Positions 33,129 through 41,375 of a DNA stretch of 64,000 bases are shown one piece after another. The notes beneath the pieces were generated by a model. It searched no databases, had not been told where the DNA came from, and saw nothing but the letters and a program-made list of their open reading frames with translations. This DNA comes from Phytohabitans aurantiacus (lineage in GTDB: Bacteria > Actinomycetota > Actinomycetes > Mycobacteriales > Micromonosporaceae). The position numbers were made by a program, and so were the translations under genes. The stretch spans positions 1 to 64,000 of the forward strand of contig NZ_BSDI01000027.1 of NCBI RefSeq assembly GCF_027923225.1, in the 5' to 3' direction. Within the stretch, counting starts at the first letter, position 1. Each line of letters begins with the position of its first letter.

Positions 33129-33165
33129 GAGGCCAACCCTGCGCCGCGTGCGTGGCGCGGGGGCA

Positions 33166-33179
33166 GGGCCATAGGTCCT
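33166..33179. promoter_or_regulatory. DevR box upstream of nitroreductase, touching the hsp20 stop codon
   Basis: GGGCCATAGGTCCT fits the motif in reverse orientation. It is the nitroreductase promoter site and shares one base with the stop codon of the upstream hsp20. Confidence 0.7.
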
Positions 33180-33586
33180 CAGTACCCAGGCACCTGGCCA
33201 TCAACGGCGACCGGCACCCGGCGGCTGATCGGTGGCGTGGGCCGCACCTTGGCCGAAATCTCCAGCACCCCGCTGCGGTACCGGGCCGTCACGCTGCTGT
33301 CGTCGGTACGGGCAGGCAGTGCGACCGTGCGGGTGAAGGCGCCGTACCGGAACTCCGAGCCGTCGCGCGGATGCAGGTTGAACCGTTCTACGTCGATCTT
33401 CAAGGTGCCGTCGTAGACGGACACGCTGACCTGCTTGATCGGGTCGACACCCGGCAACTCCGCGCGCACGACGTACCGGCCGCCGTCGGCGTACTCCTCG
33501 ATCGAGATGTCGTGCCCGCGCACGGCTCGGAGGGTGTCTTCCAGCGGCAGTAGCCGGTGCCGCATCCGGTCCAGGAGGTGCGTCAT
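33179..33586 (-). CDS. Hsp20/alpha-crystallin small heat shock protein
   Basis: The 135-residue protein MTHLLDRMRHRLLPLEDTLR has a short N-terminal arm. Its alpha-crystallin domain (about 27-120) has YVVRAELPGVDPIKQVSVSV, GTLKIDVERF, the FRYGAFTRTVALP arginine strand and YRSGVLEISAKV. A short C-terminal tail with PISRRVPVAV provides an I/V-x-V-like anchor. It is an ATP-independent holdase. Mycobacterial HspX, its counterpart, is a classical DosR target. A DevR box lies 58 bases upstream, in the divergent gap with the CBS-BON gene. Confidence 0.93.
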   Translation of the reverse strand: MTHLLDRMRHRLLPLEDTLRAVRGHDISIEEYADGGRYVVRAELPGVDPIKQVSVSVYDGTLKIDVERFNLHPRDGSEFRYGAFTRTVALPARTDDSSVTARYRSGVLEISAKVRPTPPISRRVPVAVDGQVPGY

Positions 33587-33643
33587 ACCCCGATGGCACC
33601 GCGCCGGCGGCGCCCAAGCCAGGGTCGCCTGCCCGGCGGGTGC

Positions 33644-33657
33644 GGGACCTGTGGCCC
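33644..33657. promoter_or_regulatory. DevR box between hsp20 and the CBS-BON gene
   Basis: GGGACCTGTGGCCC fits the motif. It lies in the 132-base divergent gap and could activate both hsp20 (minus) and the CBS-BON gene (plus). Confidence 0.75.
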
Positions 33658-33718
33658 TGCCCTCGCCTGCCGTTCGGGGTTTGTGATGGATCCAGGAGAT
33701 TGGGAAGGAGTACCTGCG

Positions 33719-34420
33719 ATGAGGAAGCTGACGGTGAGCGACGTCATGACGGTGAACGTCGCGACAGTCCGGGAGGACACCGACTATCGGAGCATCGTCG
33801 ACATGCTCGCCGACCGAGGGATCAGCGCGGTGCCCGTGCTGGACAGGGACGGGCGGGTGGCCGGCGTCGTCTCCGAAGCCGACCTGCTTTACAAGATCGA
33901 GTTTGCGGGAGCCCGCGAGCAGCGCCGGATCTTCCCTGGCCGGCACCGTACGGCCCGGGACAAGGGCGATGGACGGGTGGCGCGGGACTTCATGAGCGCG
34001 CCCGCGGTCACCACGGACCGCGCGACCACGGTGGCGGCTGCCGCCCGGCTGATGGCCGAACGAAGGGTCAAGCGCCTGCCCGTGGTCGACGCCGACGGCC
34101 GGCTCATTGGCATCGTGTCCCGTGCAGACCTGCTGAAGGTGCACCTGCGCCCGGATGAGCAGTTGCGGCAGGACGTCATCGAGAACGTGCTCGCTCGTAC
34201 GCTCTGGATCGAACCGGGGCGGGTGCTGGTGGAGGTCAAGGACGGCGTCGTCACCCTGAGGGGTCGCCTGGACCGCCGGACACTTGTGGAGATGGCGGTG
34301 CGGCTGACGGCGGCGGTGCCAGGAGTGGTCGAGGTCGCCGACGGGCTCACCTACGAGATGGACGACTCCGACATAGCCCTGTCCAACTGGTACCGGTCGC
34401 ACCCGTTCAGCGCGACGTGA
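33719..34420 (+). CDS. CBS-domain pair with C-terminal BON domain
   Basis: The 233-residue protein begins MRKLTVSDVMTVNVATVRED after AAGGAG. CBS1 is at about 1-60 and CBS2 at about 88-145 (FMSAPAVTTDRATTV, GRLIGIVSRADLL). A BON domain is at about 150-215 (VEVKDGVVTLRGRLDRRTLV). CBS-BON proteins are common in actinobacterial dormancy regulons; the BON domain suggests membrane or phospholipid association and the CBS pair nucleotide sensing. The gene lies directly upstream of devR, with the devR promoter sites beginning at its stop codon. Confidence 0.9.
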   Translation: MRKLTVSDVMTVNVATVREDTDYRSIVDMLADRGISAVPVLDRDGRVAGVVSEADLLYKIEFAGAREQRRIFPGRHRTARDKGDGRVARDFMSAPAVTTDRATTVAAAARLMAERRVKRLPVVDADGRLIGIVSRADLLKVHLRPDEQLRQDVIENVLARTLWIEPGRVLVEVKDGVVTLRGRLDRRTLVEMAVRLTAAVPGVVEVADGLTYEMDDSDIALSNWYRSHPFSAT

Positions 34421-34431
34421 CCTTCGGCCCT
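34417..34431. promoter_or_regulatory. DevR-box-like site in the devR promoter (distal)
   Basis: GTGACCTTCGGCCCT differs from the consensus by one arm base. It overlaps the stop codon of the CBS-BON gene and lies about 57 bases before devR. Confidence 0.6.
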
Positions 34432-34439
34432 GGACACCC

Positions 34440-34453
34440 GGACGCAGGTCCCT
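34440..34453. promoter_or_regulatory. DevR-box-like site in the devR promoter (proximal)
   Basis: GGACGCAGGTCCCT keeps the right arm AGGTCCCT and part of the left. With the site at 34417 it gives the paired arrangement expected for autoregulation of devR. Confidence 0.55.
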
Positions 34454-34487
34454 GTGCCGGACCAGCCAGGCAGGGTACAAAGAAGGA

Positions 34488-35129
34488 GTGATTAAGGTCT
34501 TTCTCCTCGACGACCACGAGGTGGTACGTCGCGGGCTGCGCGAGTTGCTGGAGCGTGAGGGCGACATCGAGGTGGTGGGGGAGTCGGGGTCGGCGCCGGA
34601 GGCCGCCCGGCGTATCCCCGCGCTGCGGCCGGATGTGGCGATCCTCGACGGGCGGCTGCCAGACGGCAGCGGCATCGACGTGTGTCGCGACGTGCGGGCC
34701 GTCGACCCGTCGATCAAGGGCCTGATCCTGACCTCATACGAGGACGACGAGGCACTGTTCGCGGCGATCATGGCTGGCGCGGCGGGGTACGTGCTGAAGC
34801 AGATCCGCGGCACCGACCTGGTCGACGCGGTGCGGCGGGTCGCGGCGGGCCAGTCGCTGCTGGACCCGGCGGTCACGCAGCGGGTGCTGGAGCGGATCCG
34901 GCACGGCGTGGACGAGCCGCACGAGCTGAAGTCGCTGACCGAGCAGGAGCGGCGGATCCTGGAGTACGTGGCCGAGGGGCTGACCAACCGTGAGATCGCC
35001 GGGAAGATGTTCCTGGCCGAGAAGACGGTGAAGAACTACGTGTCGAGCCTGCTGGCCAAGCTCGGTTTGGAGCGCCGCACCCAGGCGGCCGTGCTCGCCA
35101 CCCGCCTGCTGGGCGAACACCGCAGTTAG
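34488..35129 (+). CDS. devR: NarL/LuxR-family response regulator DevR (DosR)
   Basis: The 213-residue protein is a very close DosR homologue. The receiver domain has phospho-acceptor Asp54 (AILDGRLPDG), Thr82 (LTSYEDDEA) and Lys104 (GYVLKQI), at the same numbers as in mycobacterial DosR. The C-terminal LuxR-type HTH (about 145-210) has LTEQERRILEYVAEGLTNRE and AEKTVKNYVSSLLAKLGLER, keeping the Lys-Asn DNA-contact residues. It therefore probably binds the GGGAC(C)-type boxes found across the window. GTG 34488 follows AAGGA. Two DevR-box-like sites precede it. It is convergent with devS and their stop codons overlap. Confidence 0.96.
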   Translation: MIKVFLLDDHEVVRRGLRELLEREGDIEVVGESGSAPEAARRIPALRPDVAILDGRLPDGSGIDVCRDVRAVDPSIKGLILTSYEDDEALFAAIMAGAAGYVLKQIRGTDLVDAVRRVAAGQSLLDPAVTQRVLERIRHGVDEPHELKSLTEQERRILEYVAEGLTNREIAGKMFLAEKTVKNYVSSLLAKLGLERRTQAAVLATRLLGEHRS

Positions 35130-36826
35130 ATGGGCGCGGACCAGCTGATGTCGGTGCCGGTTGGCTCGGCGCGGGACACCCGGAACGCGCCGCCGTACCT
35201 GGCAGCTCGTTCGCGCAGGTTGACCAGACCACCACGAGCCTGATCGCCGTCGGTGCCGACGCCGTCGTCGATGATGTGCACGGAGAGTTGCCCCTCACCG
35301 ACTTCGACGGTGACTCGCACGCAGGTCGCCTGGGCGTGACGGGCCGCGTTGGACAGCGCCTCGCGGATCACCGCCGCCAGATCCGGACGCATATTGTCCG
35401 GTACCGCGCTGTCGATTGGTCCTACCAGCCGCAGCTCCGGTCGGAAGCCGAGCGGGCCGGCGGCCTCGGCCACGAGGTCGCGGATCTCGGAGCGCAGGGC
35501 GGCGCTCGCCGGCGTGCGCAGCTCGAAGATCGCGGCCCGGATGTCGCGGATGGTGGTGTCGAGGTCGTCGACCGCTCCCGCGATCCGCTGGCTTATCTCG
35601 GGCTTGACCGCGAGCTGTGCGGCAGTCTGTAGATGCAGGCCGGTGGCGAACAGCCGCTGGATCACCACGTCGTGCAGGTCGCGGGCGATCCGTTCGCGGT
35701 CTTCGAGCACGACCAGCTGCTCGCGTTCGTCCTGGGCGCGGGCGCGCTCCAGCGCCAGAGCGGCCTGGCCGGCGAAGGTGCGCAGCATCGCGAGGTCGTC
35801 CGGCTGTGCGGCCTGGCCGGCGGGCTGCGCCACCACCAGCAGGCCGTGCAGGACGTCGTCGGCCTCCAGCGGGGTGACCACTGCCGGCCCGGTGGCCACC
35901 GGTACCGGCCAGGCGGCGGCCTTGCCGAGGTCGGCGAACTCGACATGCCCCGCGCCCGAGAGCGCCGCCGCGAAAGCGGTCTCGCCCACCGGCAGCACGG
36001 TGCCAGCGAGAGTGGGCTGCCCGTCGGCGGCGTCACACACCTCGACCGTGAGCTCGCCGGCATCCTCGTCGGCCAGCAGTACGAGAGCGAGCTGCGCCGC
36101 CGCGACTTCCCGGGCGCGGCGGGCTACGAGTGTCAGGGCGCTGGTGCGGTTGACCTGGCCGAGCAGCACGTTGGTGATCTCCGCGGTGGCGCTGAGCCAC
36201 TGGCCGCGGCGGTTCGCGGTGGCGTACAGGCGGGCGTTGTCCACCGCGACGCCGGCCGCCGCCGCGAGGGCGACCGCGATCTGTTCGTCGTCGTCGGTGA
36301 ACTCGGCCGCGCCCTGCTTCTCGGCGAGGTAGAGGTTGCCGAAGATCTGGTCGCGAGTACGGATCGGGGTGCCCAGGAAACTGTGCATCGGAGGATGGTG
36401 CGGCGGAAAGCCGTACGAGCGGGGATGTTTGGTGATGTCGGGCATCCGCAGCGGCCGGGGGTCTTCGATCAACAGACCGAGCACGCCGCGCCCATGCGGC
36501 AGGTCGCCGATCTTGGCGTGCAGCTCCGGCGGGATACCGTGCGTGATGAACTCGGCCAGCGTGCGGTCGGGACCGATCACGCCCAGGGCGCCATACCGGG
36601 CCCCGACCAGCGCGCACGCGGCCTCGACGATGCGGCTGAGCACCGAGCGCAGCTCCAGGTCGCCGCCGATCGCCACCACGGCACCGAGCAACGCGCGCAG
36701 CCGTTCGCGGCTGGCAACGACGTCACCGATCCGGTCGAGCAACTCCTGGAGCAGCTCGTCCAGAGCCGCCCGGGACAGCGGGCTGAGTCCTAGCGAGGAC
36801 CACGACTCGTCATCACGGCCAGACAC
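35126..36826 (-). CDS. devS: GAF-GAF sensor histidine kinase DevS/DosT type
   Basis: The 566-residue kinase has two GAF domains (about 60-200 and 220-360). A HisKA_3 domain has phospho-acceptor His385 (RIARDLHDVVIQRL), and a HATPase domain has EALSNAARHAQAT and DDGVGTD. The first GAF domain carries PPHHPPMHSFLGTPIRTRD, which aligns with the heme-binding segment of mycobacterial DevS/DosT; His144 is the likely proximal ligand (compare DevS His149). It should sense O2, NO or CO and phosphorylate DevR. Unlike the mycobacterial devRS operon, the two genes are convergent, with stop codons overlapping at 35126-35129. No DevR box lies upstream of it. Confidence 0.94.
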   Translation of the reverse strand: MSGRDDESWSSLGLSPLSRAALDELLQELLDRIGDVVASRERLRALLGAVVAIGGDLELRSVLSRIVEAACALVGARYGALGVIGPDRTLAEFITHGIPPELHAKIGDLPHGRGVLGLLIEDPRPLRMPDITKHPRSYGFPPHHPPMHSFLGTPIRTRDQIFGNLYLAEKQGAAEFTDDDEQIAVALAAAAGVAVDNARLYATANRRGQWLSATAEITNVLLGQVNRTSALTLVARRAREVAAAQLALVLLADEDAGELTVEVCDAADGQPTLAGTVLPVGETAFAAALSGAGHVEFADLGKAAAWPVPVATGPAVVTPLEADDVLHGLLVVAQPAGQAAQPDDLAMLRTFAGQAALALERARAQDEREQLVVLEDRERIARDLHDVVIQRLFATGLHLQTAAQLAVKPEISQRIAGAVDDLDTTIRDIRAAIFELRTPASAALRSEIRDLVAEAAGPLGFRPELRLVGPIDSAVPDNMRPDLAAVIREALSNAARHAQATCVRVTVEVGEGQLSVHIIDDGVGTDGDQARGGLVNLRERAARYGGAFRVSRAEPTGTDISWSAPI

Positions 36827-36834
36827 GCCCTGAT

Positions 36835-36990
36835 GCTACGCGCCGGGTCACGGAGCTGTCACCGACCGACCGAACGACCGCTACGGGGCAGTCGGCGTGG
36901 TGAAGCAAGGACTGGCACACCGAGCCGAGCAGCAGGCCGGCGAAGCCGCCGCGACCGCGGGCGCCGACGACCACGAGCTGCGCCATGACC
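36835..36990 (-). pseudogene. Remnant of a universal stress protein (C-terminal fragment)
   Basis: The minus strand reads MAQLVVVGARGRGGFAGLLL, then GSVCQSLLHHADCPVAVVRS. This is the nucleotide-binding loop and last strand of a Usp domain. Everything before it is missing, and the fragment begins immediately after the end of the por operon. It is a truncated leftover, and its short tail runs on to a nearby stop. Confidence 0.75.
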
Positions 36991-37005
36991 GGGAGAAGTG
37001 ATCGC

Positions 37006-38625
37006 TCACGGCTCCTCGGGCACCAGATCGATGGCGCCGGCGGGGCACTCGGTGACGCAGATGCCGCAGCCCTTGCAGTACTCGAGGTCGATCGCGTACC
37101 GCCGGCCCGGTCCCAGTTTGATCACCGCGTTGTCGGGGCACACGCCGTAGCAGTTGTCGCACTCGAAGCAGTTGCCGCAGGACAGGCAGCGCCGAGCCTC
37201 GAACAGTGCGGTGTCCTCGTCGAGCCCCCCGACCACCTCGTCGAAGGTGGACGTGCGGCGCGCCGCGTCGAGCCGTGGCCGGACGGTCGCCGGCGCGTCG
37301 CTGTAGTACCAGGTGTTCAGGCGCTCGAACGCCGCGCGCGGGGGACGCGCGGGCGACTGGTACGGGCGTCCCCGCAGCCAGGCGTCGATGTATCGAGCGG
37401 CCCGTTTGCCGTGCCCGACGGCGGTGGTGACGGTGCGCTCCGAGGGGACCATGTCGCCGCCGGCGAAGACGCCCGGCACCCCGGTCATCATGTCGGCGCC
37501 GACCTGGACCACGCCACTGTCCACGCGCACGCCCGCCAGACCGTCCACGATGGACCGGTCGACGTCCTGGCCGATGGCCAGGACCATCGAGTCGGCGGGC
37601 AGTTCCTCGAATTCACCGGTGGGCTGAGGAAAGCCGGTCTCGTCGAGGCGCATCTTTTCGACGGTGACGGTCCCGTTCCCGGCGGCCGTGATGGTGGTGA
37701 GCCAGTGCATCCGCACGCCCTCCTCCTCGGCCTCGGTGACCTCGAACGGCTGGGCGGGCATCCGCTGGCGGGTGCGCCGGTAGACCACCACCGCGTCGGT
37801 GGCGCCCAGCCGCCGGGCGGTGCGCGCGACATCCATCGCGGTGTTCCCGCCGCCGTAGACGACGACCCGCCGCCCGAGCAGGGGCGGCTCGTCCTCGGCC
37901 ACGCCGCGCAGCACGCCGAGCGCGTCGAGGATGCGTGCGGAGTCACCGGCCGGGATGTCGGTGCGCCGGGACAGTTGCGCGCCGATCGCCAGGAACACCG
38001 CGTCGAAGTCGGCGAGCGCCGCCGCGGCGTCGGTCACGGGAGTCTCCGGCTCGAAGGTGACGCCCATCGCGAGGATCCGGTCGATTTCCGCGTCGAGCAC
38101 GTCGCGACCGAGGCGGTATGCCGGGATGCCGTACCGCATCATCCCGCCCGGCCGGCGACCGGCGTCCCGGACCGTCACCTCGTGACCGGCCAGCCGCAGG
38201 TGGTACGCGGCGGCGAGTCCGGACGGCCCGGCGCCGACGACCAGCACCCGCTTTCCGGTTGGCGCGGCGGTGACCGGCACGGTCCAGCCCTGCCGGATGG
38301 CCTCGTCGCCGAGGAACCGCTCGACGGCGTTGATGCCGACCGCCTCGTCGAGCTTGCCGCGGTTGCAGGCGGTCTGGCACGGGTGGTAACAAACCCGTCC
38401 CATGATGGCGGGGAACGGGTTGTCGCGCATCAGCTCGCGCCACGCCCGCTCGTAGTGGCCGTCCTCGGCCTCGTACAGCCAGCGCTGCACGTTCTCCCCG
38501 GCGGGACAGGCGTCGTTGCAGGGCGGCAGCTTGTCGGCGTACACCGGGCGCTCGGTACGCCATGCGCCAGTGTGGTTGGCGAGGCTGGAGCCGACCTCGA
38601 GGGTGATGGCGAAGGGCCGTTCCAT
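37006..38625 (-). CDS. NAD(P)-dependent oxidoreductase (GltD-like) fused to a 2[4Fe-4S] ferredoxin
   Basis: The 539-residue protein has a GltD-type N-terminal iron-sulfur helix bundle (CNDACPAGENV, CYHPCQTACNRG). An FAD domain follows (VLVVGAGPSGLAAAYHLRLA), then an NAD(P) domain (VVVYGGGNTAMDVARTARRL) and a late FAD motif GVFAGGDMVPSERT. The last 70 residues form a double-cluster ferredoxin (CLSCGNCFECDNCYGVCP; CKGCGICVTECPAGAIDL). This last part resembles the delta subunit of pyruvate:ferredoxin oxidoreductase. It is the terminal gene after porB on the same strand, two bases away, so it probably shuttles electrons between the Por complex and NADP(H). Confidence 0.92.
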   Translation of the reverse strand: MERPFAITLEVGSSLANHTGAWRTERPVYADKLPPCNDACPAGENVQRWLYEAEDGHYERAWRELMRDNPFPAIMGRVCYHPCQTACNRGKLDEAVGINAVERFLGDEAIRQGWTVPVTAAPTGKRVLVVGAGPSGLAAAYHLRLAGHEVTVRDAGRRPGGMMRYGIPAYRLGRDVLDAEIDRILAMGVTFEPETPVTDAAAALADFDAVFLAIGAQLSRRTDIPAGDSARILDALGVLRGVAEDEPPLLGRRVVVYGGGNTAMDVARTARRLGATDAVVVYRRTRQRMPAQPFEVTEAEEEGVRMHWLTTITAAGNGTVTVEKMRLDETGFPQPTGEFEELPADSMVLAIGQDVDRSIVDGLAGVRVDSGVVQVGADMMTGVPGVFAGGDMVPSERTVTTAVGHGKRAARYIDAWLRGRPYQSPARPPRAAFERLNTWYYSDAPATVRPRLDAARRTSTFDEVVGGLDEDTALFEARRCLSCGNCFECDNCYGVCPDNAVIKLGPGRRYAIDLEYCKGCGICVTECPAGAIDLVPEEP

Positions 38626-38627
38626 GG

Positions 38628-39626
38628 CTACCCCTCCCCGGAGAGCAGGTGGAATCGTTCGATGTTGTGGTCGGCCGCGGCCTGGATGCGGTCGATGACG
38701 TCGGCGCGGCGCTCCGGCTCGAACAGGTGCCGGAACCGTGCCTGGAGCCGCAGATACTCCTCGACCGGGACGTGCCGGCGGATCGGCGTGCTCGCGGTCA
38801 ACACCCCGTCCTCGGCTTCGAAGACCGGGAAGATCCCGCTCTGGGTCGCGAGCCTGGCGATCGCCACGGTCTGCCCCGCGGTGCTGCCCCAGCCCAGCGG
38901 GCACGGCACGAGAACGTGCAGGTAACGCGCGCCGTGCAGGGCCATTGCCCGCTCCACTTTGTACTCCAGATCGCGCAGGTCCGCGATCGTGGCGGTGGCG
39001 ACGTACGGGATCTCGTGCGCCATCGCGATCAGCGGCGCGCTCTTGCCCTGCCCGAACACGTTGCCCGGCTCGGGCCCGACGGCCTGGGTGGTGCTCGTGC
39101 GGGCGGCCGGCGGGGTGGCGCCGGAGCGCTGCACGCCGGTGTTCATGTAGCCCTGATTGTCGTAGCAGACGTACAGCACGTCGTCGCCGCGCTCGAACAT
39201 GCCGGACAGGGCGCCGAATCCGATGTCGACGGTGCCACCGTCGCCGCCCTGGCCGAGCACCCGGATGTCGGTGCGGCTCTGGGCCTTCAGCGCGGCGGCC
39301 ACGCCGCTGGCGACCGCGGGCGCGTTGCCGAACAGGGAGTGCAGCCACGGCACCCGCCACGACGTCTCCGGGTATGGGGTGGAGAAGACCTCCAGGCACC
39401 CGGTGGCGTTGACGGTGACCAGCCGCCCCTTCGAGGCGCGCATCGCCGCGTCCAGCACGTACCGTGCCGCGAGTGCCTCGCCGCAGCCCTGGCAGGCCCG
39501 GTGCCCGGATGTCAGGGAGTTGGTGCGGGTGGGGTCGGACTGCACGGCCCGCAGGTCGGCGGGCAGCAGCCGGTTGCCGACCGCGAAGCTGCCGGTCTGG
39601 TAGAACTTCACCCTCGTCGGTGTCAT
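38628..39626 (-). CDS. porB: 2-oxoacid:ferredoxin oxidoreductase beta subunit
   Basis: The 332-residue subunit has the TPP-binding domain and cluster ligands. HRACQGCGEALAARYVLDAA carries CxxC, further Cys lie at ATGCLEVF and a later VPCPLGW, and the TPP motif is GDGGTVDIGFGALSGMFERG with YDNQGYMNTGVQRSG. It oxidatively decarboxylates pyruvate or another 2-oxoacid with porA and porG, reducing ferredoxin. ATG 39626 overlaps the porA stop by four bases. Confidence 0.93.
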   Translation of the reverse strand: MTPTRVKFYQTGSFAVGNRLLPADLRAVQSDPTRTNSLTSGHRACQGCGEALAARYVLDAAMRASKGRLVTVNATGCLEVFSTPYPETSWRVPWLHSLFGNAPAVASGVAAALKAQSRTDIRVLGQGGDGGTVDIGFGALSGMFERGDDVLYVCYDNQGYMNTGVQRSGATPPAARTSTTQAVGPEPGNVFGQGKSAPLIAMAHEIPYVATATIADLRDLEYKVERAMALHGARYLHVLVPCPLGWGSTAGQTVAIARLATQSGIFPVFEAEDGVLTASTPIRRHVPVEEYLRLQARFRHLFEPERRADVIDRIQAAADHNIERFHLLSGEG

Positions 39627-40807
39627 GCCATCGCCTCCTTCGCGGTGTGTCGCAGCAGCCGCTCATCCAGATCCAGGAAGGTCAGTGGCCCCAGCGTGCC
39701 GGCTGCGGCGGCGGTGAGCGCGTCGCGTAGTGAGGCGCGGGTGACCGGGCGGCCGCCGAGCCCGGCCACGACGGTGTGGACGGTCCGGCCCGCCACCGGC
39801 AGCGCGGCGGCGAGGTCGGCGGTGACGATGCCGCCGACGCCGGGGGCGAATGCCCGTTCCAGAACGACAATCCGTTTGGCGTCGCCGATGGCCCCGGCGA
39901 TAGCCGCGGCCGGGAACGGCCGGAACGCCGTCAGTCCCAGCACGCCGAGCGGGACGCCGTCGACCCGCATCTCGTCCACTGTGTCCTTCAGCGTGCCCAG
40001 CACCGATCCGAGGGCGATCACGACGGTATCCGCGTCGGTGCAGCGGTAAGGCGAGACCAGCCCGGCGACCGGCCGTCCGAACGTCGCCCGGAACTCCGTC
40101 GCGAGCGTCGCGATACGGGCCAGGGCCGCGAGTTGGGTGGCGTGAGCCAGGTATCGCACTTCCGTGAACGCCTCCGGCCCCACCATGGCGCCGATCGTCA
40201 CCGGGTCGTCGGGGTCGAGCAGTTGGCGCGGCTGGAAGCGTGGCAGGTACCGGTCGACCTCCGTGGCGCCGGGTAGCTCGACGGACTCGACCGCGTGTGT
40301 GAGCACGAACCCGTCCATGCACACCATGACAGGCGTGGACAGCTCCTCGGCCAGCCGGAACGCCAGCACGTGCAGGTCCGCGGCGGCCTGGTTGTCCTCG
40401 GCGTAGAGCTGGATCCAGCCGCAGTCGCGCTGGCTCATCGCGTCGCTGTGGTCGTTCCAGATGTTGATCGGCGCGCCGATTGCCCGGTTCGCCACCGTCA
40501 TGACGATCGGCAGCCCGAGCCCGGAGGCGTTGTACAGCGCCTCGGCCATGTACAGCAGGCCCTGGCTGGCCGTGGCCGTATAGGCGCGCGCCCCGGCCGC
40601 GCTGGCCCCGATCGCCACCGACATCGCGGCGAACTCGCTCTCCACGTTGACGAACTCGCACGGCGCGAGCCGGCCGGATTTCACCAGCGCCGACAGCGCC
40701 TCGACGATGTGCGTCTGCGGCGAGATGGGATAGGCACAGACCACCTGCGGCCGGCAGCGGGCGACGGTCTCGGCGACCGCGCGCGACCCTTCGATTTGGC
40801 TACGCAT
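39623..40807 (-). CDS. porA: 2-oxoacid:ferredoxin oxidoreductase alpha subunit
   Basis: The 394-residue protein has the N-terminal pyrimidine-binding domain with AYPISPQTHIVEALSALVKS and FVNVESEFAAMSVAIGASAA. TASQGLLYMAEALYNASGLG and the domain II segment VVIALGSVLGTLKDTVDEMR are also present. It binds the TPP pyrimidine ring and CoA side together with porB. It overlaps porG by eight bases and porB by four. Pyruvate is the likely substrate by similarity to Por enzymes, but other 2-oxoacids cannot be excluded. Confidence 0.93.
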   Translation of the reverse strand: MRSQIEGSRAVAETVARCRPQVVCAYPISPQTHIVEALSALVKSGRLAPCEFVNVESEFAAMSVAIGASAAGARAYTATASQGLLYMAEALYNASGLGLPIVMTVANRAIGAPINIWNDHSDAMSQRDCGWIQLYAEDNQAAADLHVLAFRLAEELSTPVMVCMDGFVLTHAVESVELPGATEVDRYLPRFQPRQLLDPDDPVTIGAMVGPEAFTEVRYLAHATQLAALARIATLATEFRATFGRPVAGLVSPYRCTDADTVVIALGSVLGTLKDTVDEMRVDGVPLGVLGLTAFRPFPAAAIAGAIGDAKRIVVLERAFAPGVGGIVTADLAAALPVAGRTVHTVVAGLGGRPVTRASLRDALTAAAAGTLGPLTFLDLDERLLRHTAKEAMA

Positions 40808-41366
40808 GGGAGCGCTCCTTCAGCTGTGCGTGCACGAGGTGGTACGCCTCGGCCGCGGCGGCCACGTTCGCGGTACCGAGCAGGCCGGGGAACCGCTGGC
40901 CGATCGCCTCCACGACGGCCGCCAGCGGCACCAGGTGACACAGGGCGGCCAGGCCGCCGAGCAGCGCGGCGTTGGGCAGCGGCCGGCCCACGTGCGCGCG
41001 GGCGAGCTCGCTGGCCGGGACCGTGAAGATCCGGCCGTCGTACCCGGCGAGGCCGAGCTCCGCCACGGTCCGGCCGGAGTTGACCAGCACCTGGCCGTCG
41101 TCGGCGAGCCCGGCGAGAACGTCGGTCTGGCGGAGCAGTGTGACGTCCTGCACGACGATCGCGTCCGGGCGTAACACCGGCTCACGCAGGCGGATCGGGC
41201 GTTCGGCGATCCGGCAGAACGCCACGACCGGCGCCCCGGTCCGCTCGGAGCCGAAGCTGGGAAACGCCTGCGCGTACCGTCCAGTGTGGAACGCAGCTAC
41301 CGACAGGAGCTCGGCGGCGGTGACCACGCCCTGGCCGCCGCGGCCGTGGATGCGCACCTCGAACAT
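40800..41366 (-). CDS. porG: 2-oxoacid:ferredoxin oxidoreductase gamma subunit
   Basis: The 188-residue protein starts MFEVRIHGRGGQGVVTAAEL, the highly conserved gamma-subunit signature, with FPSFGSERTGAPVVAFCRI and PNAALLGGLAAL. It completes the alpha-beta-gamma complex of the oxidoreductase. It begins nine bases after the transhydrogenase pntB stop on the same strand, so the pnt and por genes are probably one transcript. Confidence 0.94.
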   Translation of the reverse strand: MFEVRIHGRGGQGVVTAAELLSVAAFHTGRYAQAFPSFGSERTGAPVVAFCRIAERPIRLREPVLRPDAIVVQDVTLLRQTDVLAGLADDGQVLVNSGRTVAELGLAGYDGRIFTVPASELARAHVGRPLPNAALLGGLAALCHLVPLAAVVEAIGQRFPGLLGTANVAAAAEAYHLVHAQLKERSHA

Positions 41367-41375
41367 GGCGACCTC

